Shown: positions 43,521-52,003 of the stretch, in pieces | Numbering within the stretch: the first letter of the stretch is position 1 | Layout: every line of letters starts with the position of its first letter | Source of the DNA: Fen-183 sp036504335 | GTDB lineage: Bacteria; Acidobacteriota; Thermoanaerobaculia; UBA5066 | Reading direction: 5' to 3' | DNA: 64,000 nucleotides | NCBI GenBank assembly: GCA_036504335.1 | Contig: DASXVJ010000003.1 | Span: 1-64,000, forward strand | Program-made: the position numbers and the translations under genes | Notes under the pieces: generated by a model | The model's input: the letters and a program-made list of their open reading frames with translations, nothing else | Databases searched by the model: none | Told to the model about the DNA's origin: nothing

Positions 43521-44725
43521 AGGGAGACCCCCTCGAGCTTCGCGACCGAGACGACATCCTTGTCCCCGCGCCCGGAGAGGTTCACGACGATGTTCTTTCC
43601 GGGGCGGCGCGGCGCCTCGGCGATGGCCCACGCGACGGCGTGGGACGTCTCGAGCGCCGGGATGATCCCCTCCGTTTCCGCGAGGCGGTGAAAGGCGGCG
43701 AGTGCGTCCGCGTCCGACACCGAGACGTAGCGCGTGCGCCCGAGCTCCGCGAGGCGCGCATGCTCGGGTCCGACGGCGGGGTAATCGAGTCCGGCCGACA
43801 CGGAGTGCGTCGGCAGGACCTGCCCGGCCGCGTCCTGAAGGATGAGCGTCCGCGTCCCGTGCAGGACGCCGACGGAGCCTGGGCCGAAGCGCACCGCGTG
43901 CTCGCCCGGGTCGAGGCTCCTCCCGCCGGCCTCGACGCCGACCATCTCGACCCCGGCATCCGGAAGGAACTCGCGGAAGAGACCGATCGCGTTCGACCCG
44001 CCCCCCACGCACGCGACGAGGAGGTCGGGCAACCGGCCGAAGGCCCTCCGGCACTGGAGCCTCGCCTCCTTGCCGATGACGGAATGGAAGTCGCGCACCA
44101 TCGTCGGGAACGGGTGCGGCCCGAGGACCGAGCCGAGGATGTAGTGCGTCGTCGCCGTCGTCGCGACCCAGTCCCGCATCGCCTCGTTGATCGCGTCCTT
44201 GAGGGTGCGCGAACCGCCCGTGACCGGCACGACGGTCGCGCCGAGGAGCTTCATCCGGTAGACGTTGAGGGCCTGCCGTTCCACGTCGACGGCGCCCATG
44301 TAGACGACGCATTCGAGGCCGAAGAGCGCGCAGGCGGTCGCCGTCGCGACCCCGTGCTGGCCCGCGCCCGTCTCGGCGATGACGCGCGTCTTGCCCATGC
44401 GCTTCGTGAGGAGCGCCTGGCCGATCGCGTTGTTGATCTTGTGGGCGCCCGTGTGGAGGAGGTCCTCCCGCTTGAGCCACAACCGCGCGCCGCCGAGAGC
44501 GTCCGAAAGGCGCCGCGCCTCGGTGAGCGGCGTGGGCCGTCCGACGTACGTTTTCAGGAGGTCGTCGAGCTCGGCGCGGAAGGCAGGATCGCGCCGTGCG
44601 TCCTTGTACGCCTTCGCGAGCTCGTCGAGCGGCGCCATGAGCGTCTCGGGCACGAAGCGCCCGCCGAACGCGCCGAACCGCCCGTGGGCGTCGGCCTCCG
44701 GCGGGCGGAAGGGAGAATCAGGCAC
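43517..44725 (-). CDS. trpB: Tryptophan synthase beta chain
   Basis: A 402-residue PLP enzyme joining indole and serine. The Schiff-base Lys is in HTGAHKINNAIGQ, and GGGSNAIG binds the phosphate. The family-typical start GRFGAFGGRFVPETL follows a short lead. I chose GTG 44725, eight bases inside the trpCF end; an open frame continues upstream only within trpCF. Confidence 0.95.
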   Translation of the reverse strand: MPDSPFRPPEADAHGRFGAFGGRFVPETLMAPLDELAKAYKDARRDPAFRAELDDLLKTYVGRPTPLTEARRLSDALGGARLWLKREDLLHTGAHKINNAIGQALLTKRMGKTRVIAETGAGQHGVATATACALFGLECVVYMGAVDVERQALNVYRMKLLGATVVPVTGGSRTLKDAINEAMRDWVATTATTHYILGSVLGPHPFPTMVRDFHSVIGKEARLQCRRAFGRLPDLLVACVGGGSNAIGLFREFLPDAGVEMVGVEAGGRSLDPGEHAVRFGPGSVGVLHGTRTLILQDAAGQVLPTHSVSAGLDYPAVGPEHARLAELGRTRYVSVSDADALAAFHRLAETEGIIPALETSHAVAWAIAEAPRRPGKNIVVNLSGRGDKDVVSVAKLEGVSL

Positions 44726-46148
44726 GGCGCACCTCCCGCACGAACGCGGCAATCTTCGAAGGATCCTTCACGCCCGGCGACGCCTCGACGCCGGACGCGA
44801 CGTCGACGACGTCCGGGCGCACGCGCCGGACGGCCTCGGCGACGTTGCCGGGATTCAAGCCGCCCGCCAGCACCAGCGGGCGCGTCCGGCCGACGCCGTC
44901 GAGCACGCTCCAGTCGAACGTCCGCCCCGTGCCGCCGCTCGCGCCGGCCACGGACGTGTCGAAGTGCAGTGCGGCGCCTGCACGATTTCCGTCGCCGGCG
45001 AGGTCGTCGCGTCCGACGCGCACGGTGTTCCAGAGGGGAAGGGACGAAGAGAGGAATTTCTTCTGAAGGGTAAGAGGGGGATCGGGCATTTGAACGACGT
45101 CCGGCCTCACATGGGCGACGACTCGAAGAATCTCCTCTTCATCGCCTCCGTCGAAGACGGCCACCACGCCTTTGACGGCCCCCGCTCGCCGCGCCTCGCC
45201 CTCCCCCTTTGCCCTCATTCGCAGAACTCTTCCTCTTTCTTCCGTCACCTTCCGCGGAGAGCGTGCCGCGAAGATGAGGCCGATCCAGTCGACGCCGTTC
45301 TCGAGGCACGTGTCGACGTCCTCCTCGCGCGTGACGCCGCAGATCTTCACCTCGGTCGCGTTCTCCCCACGCAGCTCCCGCAGCGTTCGGGCGGGGTCCG
45401 TCGAACGCAGGAGCGCCTCGCCGACGAGGAACGCGGCGTAGCCGGCCTTTTCGAGCGTCTCGACGTCGGCGCGCGACTTGATCCCGCTCTCGGCCACGCG
45501 CGTCGCCCCGGACGGCAGGAGGTCGCCGAGGCGCGACATGCCCGCGAGGTCCACCGCGAACGTCGCGAGGTCGCGCGAGTTGACCCCGACGATCTCCGCG
45601 CCAAGCGCCGTGGCGCGGCGGATCTCCCCTTCGTCGTGGGCCTCGACGAGGACCGCGAGGCCTCGGGCCTTCGCGGCGGCGTGCAGGCGCGCGAGGTCGG
45701 CGTCGCCGAGGGCCGCCGCGATCAGAAGCACCGCGTCGGCGCCGAGGGCCGCCGCGAAGTCGAGCTGCGTCTCGTCGACGACGAAGTCCTTCATGAGGAC
45801 CGGCAACCCCGACGCGGCCTTCGCGCGCGGCAGCCAGGCCGGATCGCCGCCGAAGAAGTCCTGCTCGACCACGACGGACAGAGCCGCCGCTCCTCCACGC
45901 CGATAGGCGCGGGCGACGTCTTCGATTCGGGCGTCCGCGCCCGGCAGGATCACGCCCGCGCTCGGGGAGCGGTGCTTGATTTCGCAGAGGAAGGAGAGAG
46001 GAGAAGATTTCTTAGAAGGTGAAGAAAGGGAGGCTGCGAAGCGCGATCCGTCCGGCCGGCCGCCGGGCGCGGCCGCCATCCTATATTCCCCCGCCGCGAG
46101 GCGCCGACGCTTCGCCGCGAGAATTTCACCCAGTATCGAGCCGCTCAC
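44718..46148 (-). CDS. trpCF: Fused indole-3-glycerol-phosphate synthase / phosphoribosylanthranilate isomerase (TrpCF)
   Basis: A 476-residue fusion. Residues 1 to about 268 are TrpC, with LCEIKHRSPSAGVI, LMKDFVVDETQ and GVNSRDLATF. The rest is TrpF, starting VKICGVTREED and ending in the phosphate loop GGLNPGNVAEAV. TrpC-F fusions are known in enterics. An AT-rich motif adds the flexible piece PSKKSS just before LCEIK. Two more copies in the TrpF half encode EEEILRVV and LQKKFLSSS. It starts 52 bases after trpD, the only gap of note in the operon. Confidence 0.93.
   Translation of the reverse strand: MSGSILGEILAAKRRRLAAGEYRMAAAPGGRPDGSRFAASLSSPSKKSSPLSFLCEIKHRSPSAGVILPGADARIEDVARAYRRGGAAALSVVVEQDFFGGDPAWLPRAKAASGLPVLMKDFVVDETQLDFAAALGADAVLLIAAALGDADLARLHAAAKARGLAVLVEAHDEGEIRRATALGAEIVGVNSRDLATFAVDLAGMSRLGDLLPSGATRVAESGIKSRADVETLEKAGYAAFLVGEALLRSTDPARTLRELRGENATEVKICGVTREEDVDTCLENGVDWIGLIFAARSPRKVTEERGRVLRMRAKGEGEARRAGAVKGVVAVFDGGDEEEILRVVAHVRPDVVQMPDPPLTLQKKFLSSSLPLWNTVRVGRDDLAGDGNRAGAALHFDTSVAGASGGTGRTFDWSVLDGVGRTRPLVLAGGLNPGNVAEAVRRVRPDVVDVASGVEASPGVKDPSKIAAFVREVRRA
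45048..45139. repeat. AT-rich motif pair in the TrpF half
   Basis: The left copy (about 45048-45076) has GAGGAATTTCTTCTGAAGGGTA with a purine-rich lead. The right copy (45119-45139) is GACTCGAAGAATCTCCTC. The rare codons ATT CTT CGA in a GC-rich gene mark the right copy. Confidence 0.6.
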
Positions 46149-46190
46149 TCCCGCCCCTCTCTCTCTTACCCTTCTAAGAAAATCTTCTTC
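45995..46190. repeat. AT-rich motif pair around the trpC start
   Basis: The left copy (46003-46022) matches all 20 consensus positions and lies inside trpC. The right copy (46168-46190, CCCTTCTAAGAAAATCTTC) lies in the trpD-trpC gap. The trpC start codon at 46148 is between them. Confidence 0.75.
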
Positions 46191-46200
46191 TCCCCGCTCT

Positions 46201-47235
46201 TCAGGCGCCGATCCCTCGCGAGACGTCCATCAGGGTGACGAGGGCGCGCTGGGCCGCTCCGGAGTCGATCGAGGCCGCCGCCATGCGCGCGCCCTGCACG
46301 TAGTCGCGCGCGGCGCCCGCCACGACGAGCGCCGCCGATGCGTTCATGAGCACGGTGTCGCGGCAGGGACCCTTCTCGCCGTCGAGGATCCGGCGCAGGA
46401 GATCCGCGTTCTCGGCCGAATCGCCGCCCCGGAGGTCCGCGGCGGCGCATTCCTCGACGCCGAAATCCCGGGCCCTCAATCCGAACCGCTTCACCCCGCC
46501 GGGCGCCACTTCGGCGACGTTCGTGACGCCGAACGGCAGCAGCTCGTCACCGCCGGACTCGTGCGAGAAGACGAGCGCCCGCTCCGTGCCGAGCGCGAGG
46601 AGCGCGCCCGCGACGACCGGCACGCGCTCGGGCCGGTCGACGCCGACGATCTGGCGGCGGACCTCGACGGGGTTTGAGAGGGGCCCGGCGAGATTGAAGA
46701 CCGTCCTTACCCCGAGCTCCCGGCGCAGGGGCGCGAGCTTCTTCATGACCGGGTGGTAGAGCGGCGCGAAAAGAAAGGTGACGTTCGCGATGTCGAGAGC
46801 GAGGGCGGCGCGCTCCGGCGTCATCTCGAGGACGACGCCGAGGGCCCCGAGGACGTCCGCCGAGCCGCACTTCGACGAGACCGCGCGGTTGCCATGCTTG
46901 GCGACGGGCGTGCCGGCGCCCGCGACGACGAAGGCGGCGGCCGTCGAGACGTTGAACGTCCCGTGTCCGTCGCCGCCGGTCCCGCAGACGTCCACCGCCC
47001 GGGCCGCGAGAAAACCGGTGACCGGCGGGCGCGTCGCGCGGTCCCGGAGGACGTCCACTGCGCCTGCGAGCACCTCGATCGTCTCTCCGGCAGCCGCGAG
47101 CGCGGCGAGGAAGCCGCCGGCGACCGCAGGCGGGACTTCGTCGTCGAGGAGCGACGCGACGGCCCTCCGGGCGTCCTCGCGCGAGAGCGCTCCGCCGCGC
47201 GCGATCTCACGCAGAGCGTGGTGGACGGGTGTCAT
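46201..47235 (-). CDS. trpD: Anthranilate phosphoribosyltransferase
   Basis: A 344-residue transferase joining anthranilate to PRPP. Glycine-rich PRPP loop VCGTGGDGHGTFNVST and KHGNRAVSSKCGSADVL are intact. It is not fused to TrpG. ATG 47235 overlaps the trpG stop as ATGA. Confidence 0.95.
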   Translation of the reverse strand: MTPVHHALREIARGGALSREDARRAVASLLDDEVPPAVAGGFLAALAAAGETIEVLAGAVDVLRDRATRPPVTGFLAARAVDVCGTGGDGHGTFNVSTAAAFVVAGAGTPVAKHGNRAVSSKCGSADVLGALGVVLEMTPERAALALDIANVTFLFAPLYHPVMKKLAPLRRELGVRTVFNLAGPLSNPVEVRRQIVGVDRPERVPVVAGALLALGTERALVFSHESGGDELLPFGVTNVAEVAPGGVKRFGLRARDFGVEECAAADLRGGDSAENADLLRRILDGEKGPCRDTVLMNASAALVVAGAARDYVQGARMAAASIDSGAAQRALVTLMDVSRGIGA

Positions 47236-47801
47236 GACAGACGTCCCGCCACGAAATTCCTCAGGAGCTTCTCCCCCTCGGTCGTCAGGATCGACTCCGG
47301 GTGGAACTGGACGCCGACGAGCGGCCGCGTCCGGTGGGCGAGGCCCATGACGATCCCGTCGGACGTCCTCGCCGTCACGCGCAGCGCCTCCGGCACGGAA
47401 TCGGCCTCCACCGCGAGCGAGTGGTAACGCGTCGCCGTGAACGGGTTCGAGAGACCCTCGAAAAGGCCCCGCCCGTCGTGCGCGATCTCGGACGTCTTGC
47501 CGTGCATGAGAACCGGCGCCCGCGAGACGCGGCCGCCGAAGACGGCGCCGAGCGCCTGGTGTCCGAGGCAGACGCCGAGCAGCGGGATGTCCGTGTTCCG
47601 TTCGATGAGCGCGCAGGACACGCCCGCGTCCTCGGGCCGGCCCGGCCCCGGCGAGACGACGAGGGAGTCGGGCCGCTTCGCGAGAATCTCGTCCACGGTG
47701 AGAGCGTCGTTCCGCACGACGACGACGTCGGGGTCCAGCATCCCGAGGATCTGGACGAGGTTGAAGGTGAACGAGTCGTAGTTGTCGACGACGAGGATCA
47801 C
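47232..47801 (-). CDS. trpG: Anthranilate synthase glutamine amidotransferase subunit
   Basis: A 189-residue class I amidotransferase supplying ammonia to TrpE. The nucleophile is in LLGVCLGHQALG and the His-Glu pair in VGVQFHPESI. The N-terminus ILVVDNYDSFTFNLV is the family standard, so GTG 47801 is the start; it overlaps the trpE stop as GTGA. It may also serve p-aminobenzoate synthesis. Confidence 0.95.
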   Translation of the reverse strand: MILVVDNYDSFTFNLVQILGMLDPDVVVVRNDALTVDEILAKRPDSLVVSPGPGRPEDAGVSCALIERNTDIPLLGVCLGHQALGAVFGGRVSRAPVLMHGKTSEIAHDGRGLFEGLSNPFTATRYHSLAVEADSVPEALRVTARTSDGIVMGLAHRTRPLVGVQFHPESILTTEGEKLLRNFVAGRLS

Positions 47802-49180
47802 GGGAACTCCCCCGCCCGCGCGACGGCCCGCATGAGGGCGCGCGCCTTGTTCTCGCACTCGAGCGCTTCGGACTCGGGGACCGAATCCGCCACGATTCCG
47901 GCGCCCGCCTGCACGTGGAGCATCCCGTTCGCGACGACCGCCGTGCGGATGGCGATGGCGACGTCCAGGTTGCCGGCGAAGTCGAGATACCCGACCGCGC
48001 CGCCGTAGGCCCCGCGCCGGACGGGTTCGAGGTCCTCGATGATCTCCATGGCCCGGATCTTCGGCGCGCCCGTGAGCGTGCCGGCCGGGAACGTCGCCGC
48101 GAGGGCGTCCACGGCATGGCGGCCCGGCGCGAGCGTCCCGACGACGCGCGAGGCGATGTGCATGACGTGTGAGTAGCGCTCGACCGCGAAGAAGTCCTTC
48201 ACGCGCACGGAGCCCGGGACCGAGACGCGACCGAGGTCGTTGCGTCCGAGGTCCACGAGCATCACGTGCTCGGCCCTCTCCTTGGCGTCGGCGAGGAGGT
48301 CCTTCTCGAGCGCGAGGTCCTCCTCACGCGTCGCGCCGCGCGGCCGCGTGCCGGCGAGCGGGATCGTCTCGACGGCGGCGCCTCCCGCGCCCGCCGCGAC
48401 GCGCACGAGCCGCTCGGGCGAGGCGCCGAAGATCGTGCCGTGCGGCGTCCTCAGGAAATACTGGTAGGGCGACGGGCTGATCGAGCGCAGCGCGCGGTAG
48501 ACCGCGAAGGCATCGCCGTCGAATGGCGCGGACCAGCGCCGCGAAAGCACGACCTGGAAGACGTCCCCCGCGCGGATGTGCTCCTTCGCCTTCTCGACCG
48601 CGGCAACGTACGAAGAGACCGGAAGGGTTTCCTTGAAAGTAAGAGGGGCTGCTGCTGCGGGCCGCGGCGGCGCGCACCGTGCGGTGGCCCTCTCTTCGAG
48701 GTCTCTTAACCGTTCGAAGGCTCTTCTCTCTTCGTCGGCTCCCTCTCCCGCGTGCGTCACGAAGAGCAGGCGGTGGCGGGCGTGGTCGAACGCGATGACG
48801 GAGTCGAAGATCCCGAACCACGCGTCCGGGAGCCCGACCGGGTCTGGATTCTTCGCCGGCAGGCGCTCGAGCCGCCGCACGGCGTCGTAGCCCGCGTAAC
48901 CCACCGCGCCGCCGGTGAACGGCGGCAGGTCATCGCCACCCGCGAGAACCGCGGTCGGCAGGGTCTTGAGGAGCACGAACGGGTCGCCTGCCGCTCCGGA
49001 GATCTCGCCGGACGGCGCGGCGCCGAGAAAAGACCAGCGCGCGACGCGGTCGCCGCCCTCGACCGACTCGAGGAGGAAGCACGGTGCCTCCCCCGCGAGC
49101 AGCGCTTTCATGAGAGCCACGGGCGTCGTGAGGTCCGCCGGACGCTCCACGACGACGGGGCGCAGGAGCCCCGGGGTCAC
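47798..49180 (-). CDS. trpE: Anthranilate synthase component I
   Basis: A 460-residue chorismate-using enzyme. The catalytic core has GDVFQVVLSRRWS, PLAGTRPRGATREED, LVDLGRNDLGRV and GAPKIRAMEII. The N-terminal Trp-binding region has LLESVEGGDRVARWSFLG in place of the usual LLES motif, so feedback control is plausible. An AT-rich motif pair falls in the linker between the domains and encodes LTFKETLPVSSY. GTG 49180 overlaps the hisFIE stop, the his-to-trp junction. Confidence 0.93.
   Translation of the reverse strand: MTPGLLRPVVVERPADLTTPVALMKALLAGEAPCFLLESVEGGDRVARWSFLGAAPSGEISGAAGDPFVLLKTLPTAVLAGGDDLPPFTGGAVGYAGYDAVRRLERLPAKNPDPVGLPDAWFGIFDSVIAFDHARHRLLFVTHAGEGADEERRAFERLRDLEERATARCAPPRPAAAAPLTFKETLPVSSYVAAVEKAKEHIRAGDVFQVVLSRRWSAPFDGDAFAVYRALRSISPSPYQYFLRTPHGTIFGASPERLVRVAAGAGGAAVETIPLAGTRPRGATREEDLALEKDLLADAKERAEHVMLVDLGRNDLGRVSVPGSVRVKDFFAVERYSHVMHIASRVVGTLAPGRHAVDALAATFPAGTLTGAPKIRAMEIIEDLEPVRRGAYGGAVGYLDFAGNLDVAIAIRTAVVANGMLHVQAGAGIVADSVPESEALECENKARALMRAVARAGEFP
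48621..48733. repeat. AT-rich motif pair in trpE
   Basis: The left copy (48621-48648, GGGTTTCCTTGAAAGTAAGA) and the right, more degraded copy (48705-48733, TTAACCGTTCGAAGGCTCTT) lie in the linker of TrpE. Confidence 0.5.
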
Positions 49181-50601
49181 GTGGGGCTCCGGCGAGGCGC
49201 GCCGCGCCGCTTCTCGAGGACCGCGGCGACGTCCTTCGGCGCGAGGCCTCGCGCGGTGAGGAGGACCGCGAGGTGATAGAGGAGGTCCGCCGCCTCGTTC
49301 GCCAGCGATTCGTCGGTGCCGCCGACGGCGGCGAGCGCCGTCTCGACGGCTTCTTCGCCGACCTTCTGCGCGATGCGGGCGGCTCCGGAGTCGAGGAGGC
49401 GGTTCGTGTACGAGCCCGCCTCCGGGCGGTCCCGGCGATCGGCGATCGTGGCGAAGAGCCCGGTGAGGTCGAGCCGGCCCGCGTCGCCCGCAGCGGGCGC
49501 GAGCGAGTCCACCCGCGTGAAGCACGTCCGGGCGCCGGTGTGGCACGCGGGCCCGACCGGCCTTACGTCGTAGAGCACGGTGTCGCGGTCGCAGTCGAAC
49601 GAGATCGCGACGACTTCCTGCACGTTTCCCGACGTCTCGCCCTTCTTCCAGAGCGCCTGCCGGGACCGGCTGTAGAAGTGCGAGAGGCCGGTCTCCCGCG
49701 TCCTCTCGAGCGCCTGCGCATTCGCCCAGGCGAGCGTGAGGACGTCGCCCGTCTCGACGTCGCGCACGACGACGGGCACGAGGCCGTTCGCGTCGTACCG
49801 CGGCTGGAGAGGCGTGGCGCGCGGCGGGACGGGCCGCACCGCGAGACCCGCGCGCTTCATCGCGGCCTTGACCTCGACGATGGAGAAGACGCGGTCGTGG
49901 AAGACGGACGCCGCGAGGACCGCGTCGGCCCCGCCGATCAGGACCGCGCGCGCGAAATCGTCGAGGTCGCCCGCGCCACCCGAGGCGACGATGGGCACGT
50001 CCACGACGCCGCGCACGGCGCGGAGCATCTCGAGGTCGAAGCCTTCCTTCGTCCCGTCCGCATCGACCGACGTGAGCAGGATCTCCCCCGCCCCGGCGGC
50101 CGCCGCCTCCGCGGCCCAGGCCGTCACGGTCCGATCCGTGACCTTCCGGCCCCCATGTGTCGTCACCATCATCTGCATCCGCCCGTCGAGGCCGCGGACG
50201 CGCTTGCCGTCGAGCGCGAGGACGACGCACTGCCGGCCGAACTGCGTGGAGAGCCGCGTGAGGAGGGACGGGTCGTTCACCGCGGCCGTGTTCACGGTCA
50301 CGCGGTCCGCCCCCGCGCGCAGGAGCGCGTCGGCATCCTCGACCGAGCGCACGCCGCCCCCGACCGTGAACGGGATCGAGAGGACGTTTGCGACGCGGCG
50401 GACGAGCCCGAGGAGCGTGCCGCGCCCCTCGACGGGCGCCGCGATGTCGAGGAACGCGACCTCGTCGGCGCCTTCGTGCTCGTACCGGATCGCCGCCTCG
50501 ACGGGGTCTCCCGCGTCTCGCAGCTGCTCGAATGCGACGCCCTTGACGACGCGTCCACCCGAAATGTCGAGGCACGGGATCACGCGCACGGCGAGCGTCA
50601 T
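49177..50601 (-). CDS. hisFIE: Trifunctional HisF-HisI-HisE fusion
   Basis: A 474-residue protein joining three histidine steps. Residues 1 to about 250 are HisF, the cyclase of imidazole glycerol-phosphate synthase, with catalytic Asp12 (IPCLD) and Asp131 (LALDGKRV). About 262-375 is HisI cyclohydrolase, with YSRSRQALWKKGETSGNVQ and the zinc site GPACHTGARTCF. About 385-474 is HisE pyrophosphohydrolase with GSYTNRLL and KVGEEAVETALAA. The frame runs through with no stop or good internal start. HisIE fusions are common; one that also joins HisF is unusual. ATG overlaps hisA. Confidence 0.92.
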   Translation of the reverse strand: MTLAVRVIPCLDISGGRVVKGVAFEQLRDAGDPVEAAIRYEHEGADEVAFLDIAAPVEGRGTLLGLVRRVANVLSIPFTVGGGVRSVEDADALLRAGADRVTVNTAAVNDPSLLTRLSTQFGRQCVVLALDGKRVRGLDGRMQMMVTTHGGRKVTDRTVTAWAAEAAAAGAGEILLTSVDADGTKEGFDLEMLRAVRGVVDVPIVASGGAGDLDDFARAVLIGGADAVLAASVFHDRVFSIVEVKAAMKRAGLAVRPVPPRATPLQPRYDANGLVPVVVRDVETGDVLTLAWANAQALERTRETGLSHFYSRSRQALWKKGETSGNVQEVVAISFDCDRDTVLYDVRPVGPACHTGARTCFTRVDSLAPAAGDAGRLDLTGLFATIADRRDRPEAGSYTNRLLDSGAARIAQKVGEEAVETALAAVGGTDESLANEAADLLYHLAVLLTARGLAPKDVAAVLEKRRGAPRRSPT

Positions 50602-51386
50602 GCGGTCACCTCGTCGCGCGCGGAGCGGAGCGCCGCGACCGTCGTCGCGCCCGCGTGGAGCGCGCGTCCGAAGATCGCGCCGCGAGGCCCGCCCGAAAGC
50701 GCCGCGTCGGCGGGTCCGAGGTCCGCCGGGCCGCGCATCCCGCCGGAGGCGAGGATCTCGCCGGGAAACACGGCGCGGACGGCGGACAGAAGCGACAGAT
50801 TCGGCCCGAGCATCGCGCCGTCGCGCGCCACGTCCGTCACGAGAAGCGCGCCCACGCCCAGTCCGGCCATCTCGCGCGCGACCGACACCGCGTCCCCGGC
50901 CCCCGCGTCCTCCGTCCACCCGCGCACCGTGGGCCGTCCGTCCTTGCAGTCGAGAGCGACGACGATGCGGGCGCCGAAAGGCGAAGAGGAAAGAGAAGAG
51001 GAAGATTTTCTTAGAAGGTTAATGAACGCGGGGCGGTCGAGGAACGGCAGCGACCCGACCACCGCCCGGGCCCCACTCACCCCTTCCAGGAAATCTTCAA
51101 CGGCCCTGCCGGTGCGCATCCCTCCCCCGACCTGCACGGGAATCCGAATGACTCGAAGAATCTCCTGAATCTCCTCTTTGTTCGACCCCTTGCCGAACGC
51201 CGCGTCGAGGTCGACGACGTGGATTCCGTCGGCGCCCTCGCGCTCGAAGGTCTTCGCGACCTCGACGGGGTCCGTGTCGAACGTCGTGACGGCGTCCCAC
51301 TCCCCCTTGAGAAGGCGCACGACGCGGCCGCCCCTGAGGTCGATCGACGGCCAGAGAGCGAGGCGTCCCGCGTTCGCCGCGCTCAC
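50598..51386 (-). CDS. hisA: ProFAR isomerase HisA
   Basis: A 262-residue TIM-barrel isomerase. The first catalytic Asp is in WPSIDLRGG and the second in VTDVARDGAMLGPN; phosphate loops are GGGMRTG and ASGGMRGPADL. Compared with usual HisA, an extra loop of about nine residues (KSSSSLSSSP) sits before ARIVVALDCKDG, exactly at an AT-rich motif copy. Two other copies encode EDFLEG and EILRVI. GTG 51386 overlaps the hisH stop. Confidence 0.92.
   Translation of the reverse strand: MSAANAGRLALWPSIDLRGGRVVRLLKGEWDAVTTFDTDPVEVAKTFEREGADGIHVVDLDAAFGKGSNKEEIQEILRVIRIPVQVGGGMRTGRAVEDFLEGVSGARAVVGSLPFLDRPAFINLLRKSSSSLSSSPFGARIVVALDCKDGRPTVRGWTEDAGAGDAVSVAREMAGLGVGALLVTDVARDGAMLGPNLSLLSAVRAVFPGEILASGGMRGPADLGPADAALSGGPRGAIFGRALHAGATTVAALRSARDEVTA
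50998..51180. repeat. Three AT-rich motif copies in hisA
   Basis: The left copy (about 50998-51022) reads GAAGATTTTCTTAGAAGG with a long purine lead from 50980. The middle copy (51076-51102, CCCCTTCCAGGAAATCTTC) is its inverted partner. A third (51146-51180, GACTCGAAGAATCTCCTG) has the same orientation as the middle one. Confidence 0.7.
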
Positions 51387-52003
51387 GCCGCGTCCTCCTG
51401 GAGGAAGTTCGCGAGCAGAAGCCTGCCCGTCTCGGACGATTTCTCCGGGTGGAACTGGCAGCCCCACACGTTCGCCTTCTGGACGATCGCCGGAAAGCCG
51501 CCGCCGTAGTCGCACGTCGCCCCGACGTCCGCGGGCGCAACTCCTTCGGGCCGATAGGAGTGGACGAAGTACACGTAGCTGCCGTCCTCGAGCCGTCTCA
51601 CGAGGCCGTCCTCGCGCGTCGGACGCAGCTGGTTCCAGCCCACGTGCGGACTCCGGGTCCCGTCCGGGAACGGCGCGACGCGGCCGCCCACGAGGCCGAG
51701 GCCCTTGTGGCGGCCGTGCTCGAGGCTCTCCTCGAACAGAAGCTGGAAACCCAGGCAGAGCCCGAGGAGGCGCCCGCCCCGGTTCACGGCGGCGTGCACG
51801 GCGGCCTCGAGGCCCGTCTCCAGGAGGCGCTGCATCGCGGGCGCGAACGCAGCGACGCCCGGCAGAACGAGGCGGGACGCCGCGGCGACGCGGTCGAGAT
51901 CCGACGTGAAGTCCACGTCCGCGCCGAGCCTCAGGAACGCGCGCGTCACGGACGCGACGTTTCCGACGCCGTAGTCGACGAGCGTGACTCGCGGGACGTT
52001 CAT
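51383..52003 (-). CDS. hisH: Imidazole glycerol-phosphate synthase glutaminase HisH
   Basis: A 206-residue class I glutaminase that feeds ammonia to HisF. The nucleophile is in LGLCLGFQLLFEE, and GCQFHPEKS carries the His-Glu pair. Usual members have CLGMQLLF. ATG 52003 overlaps the hisB stop. Its partner HisF lies two genes downstream, in the hisFIE fusion. Confidence 0.95.
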   Translation of the reverse strand: MNVPRVTLVDYGVGNVASVTRAFLRLGADVDFTSDLDRVAAASRLVLPGVAAFAPAMQRLLETGLEAAVHAAVNRGGRLLGLCLGFQLLFEESLEHGRHKGLGLVGGRVAPFPDGTRSPHVGWNQLRPTREDGLVRRLEDGSYVYFVHSYRPEGVAPADVGATCDYGGGFPAIVQKANVWGCQFHPEKSSETGRLLLANFLQEDAA

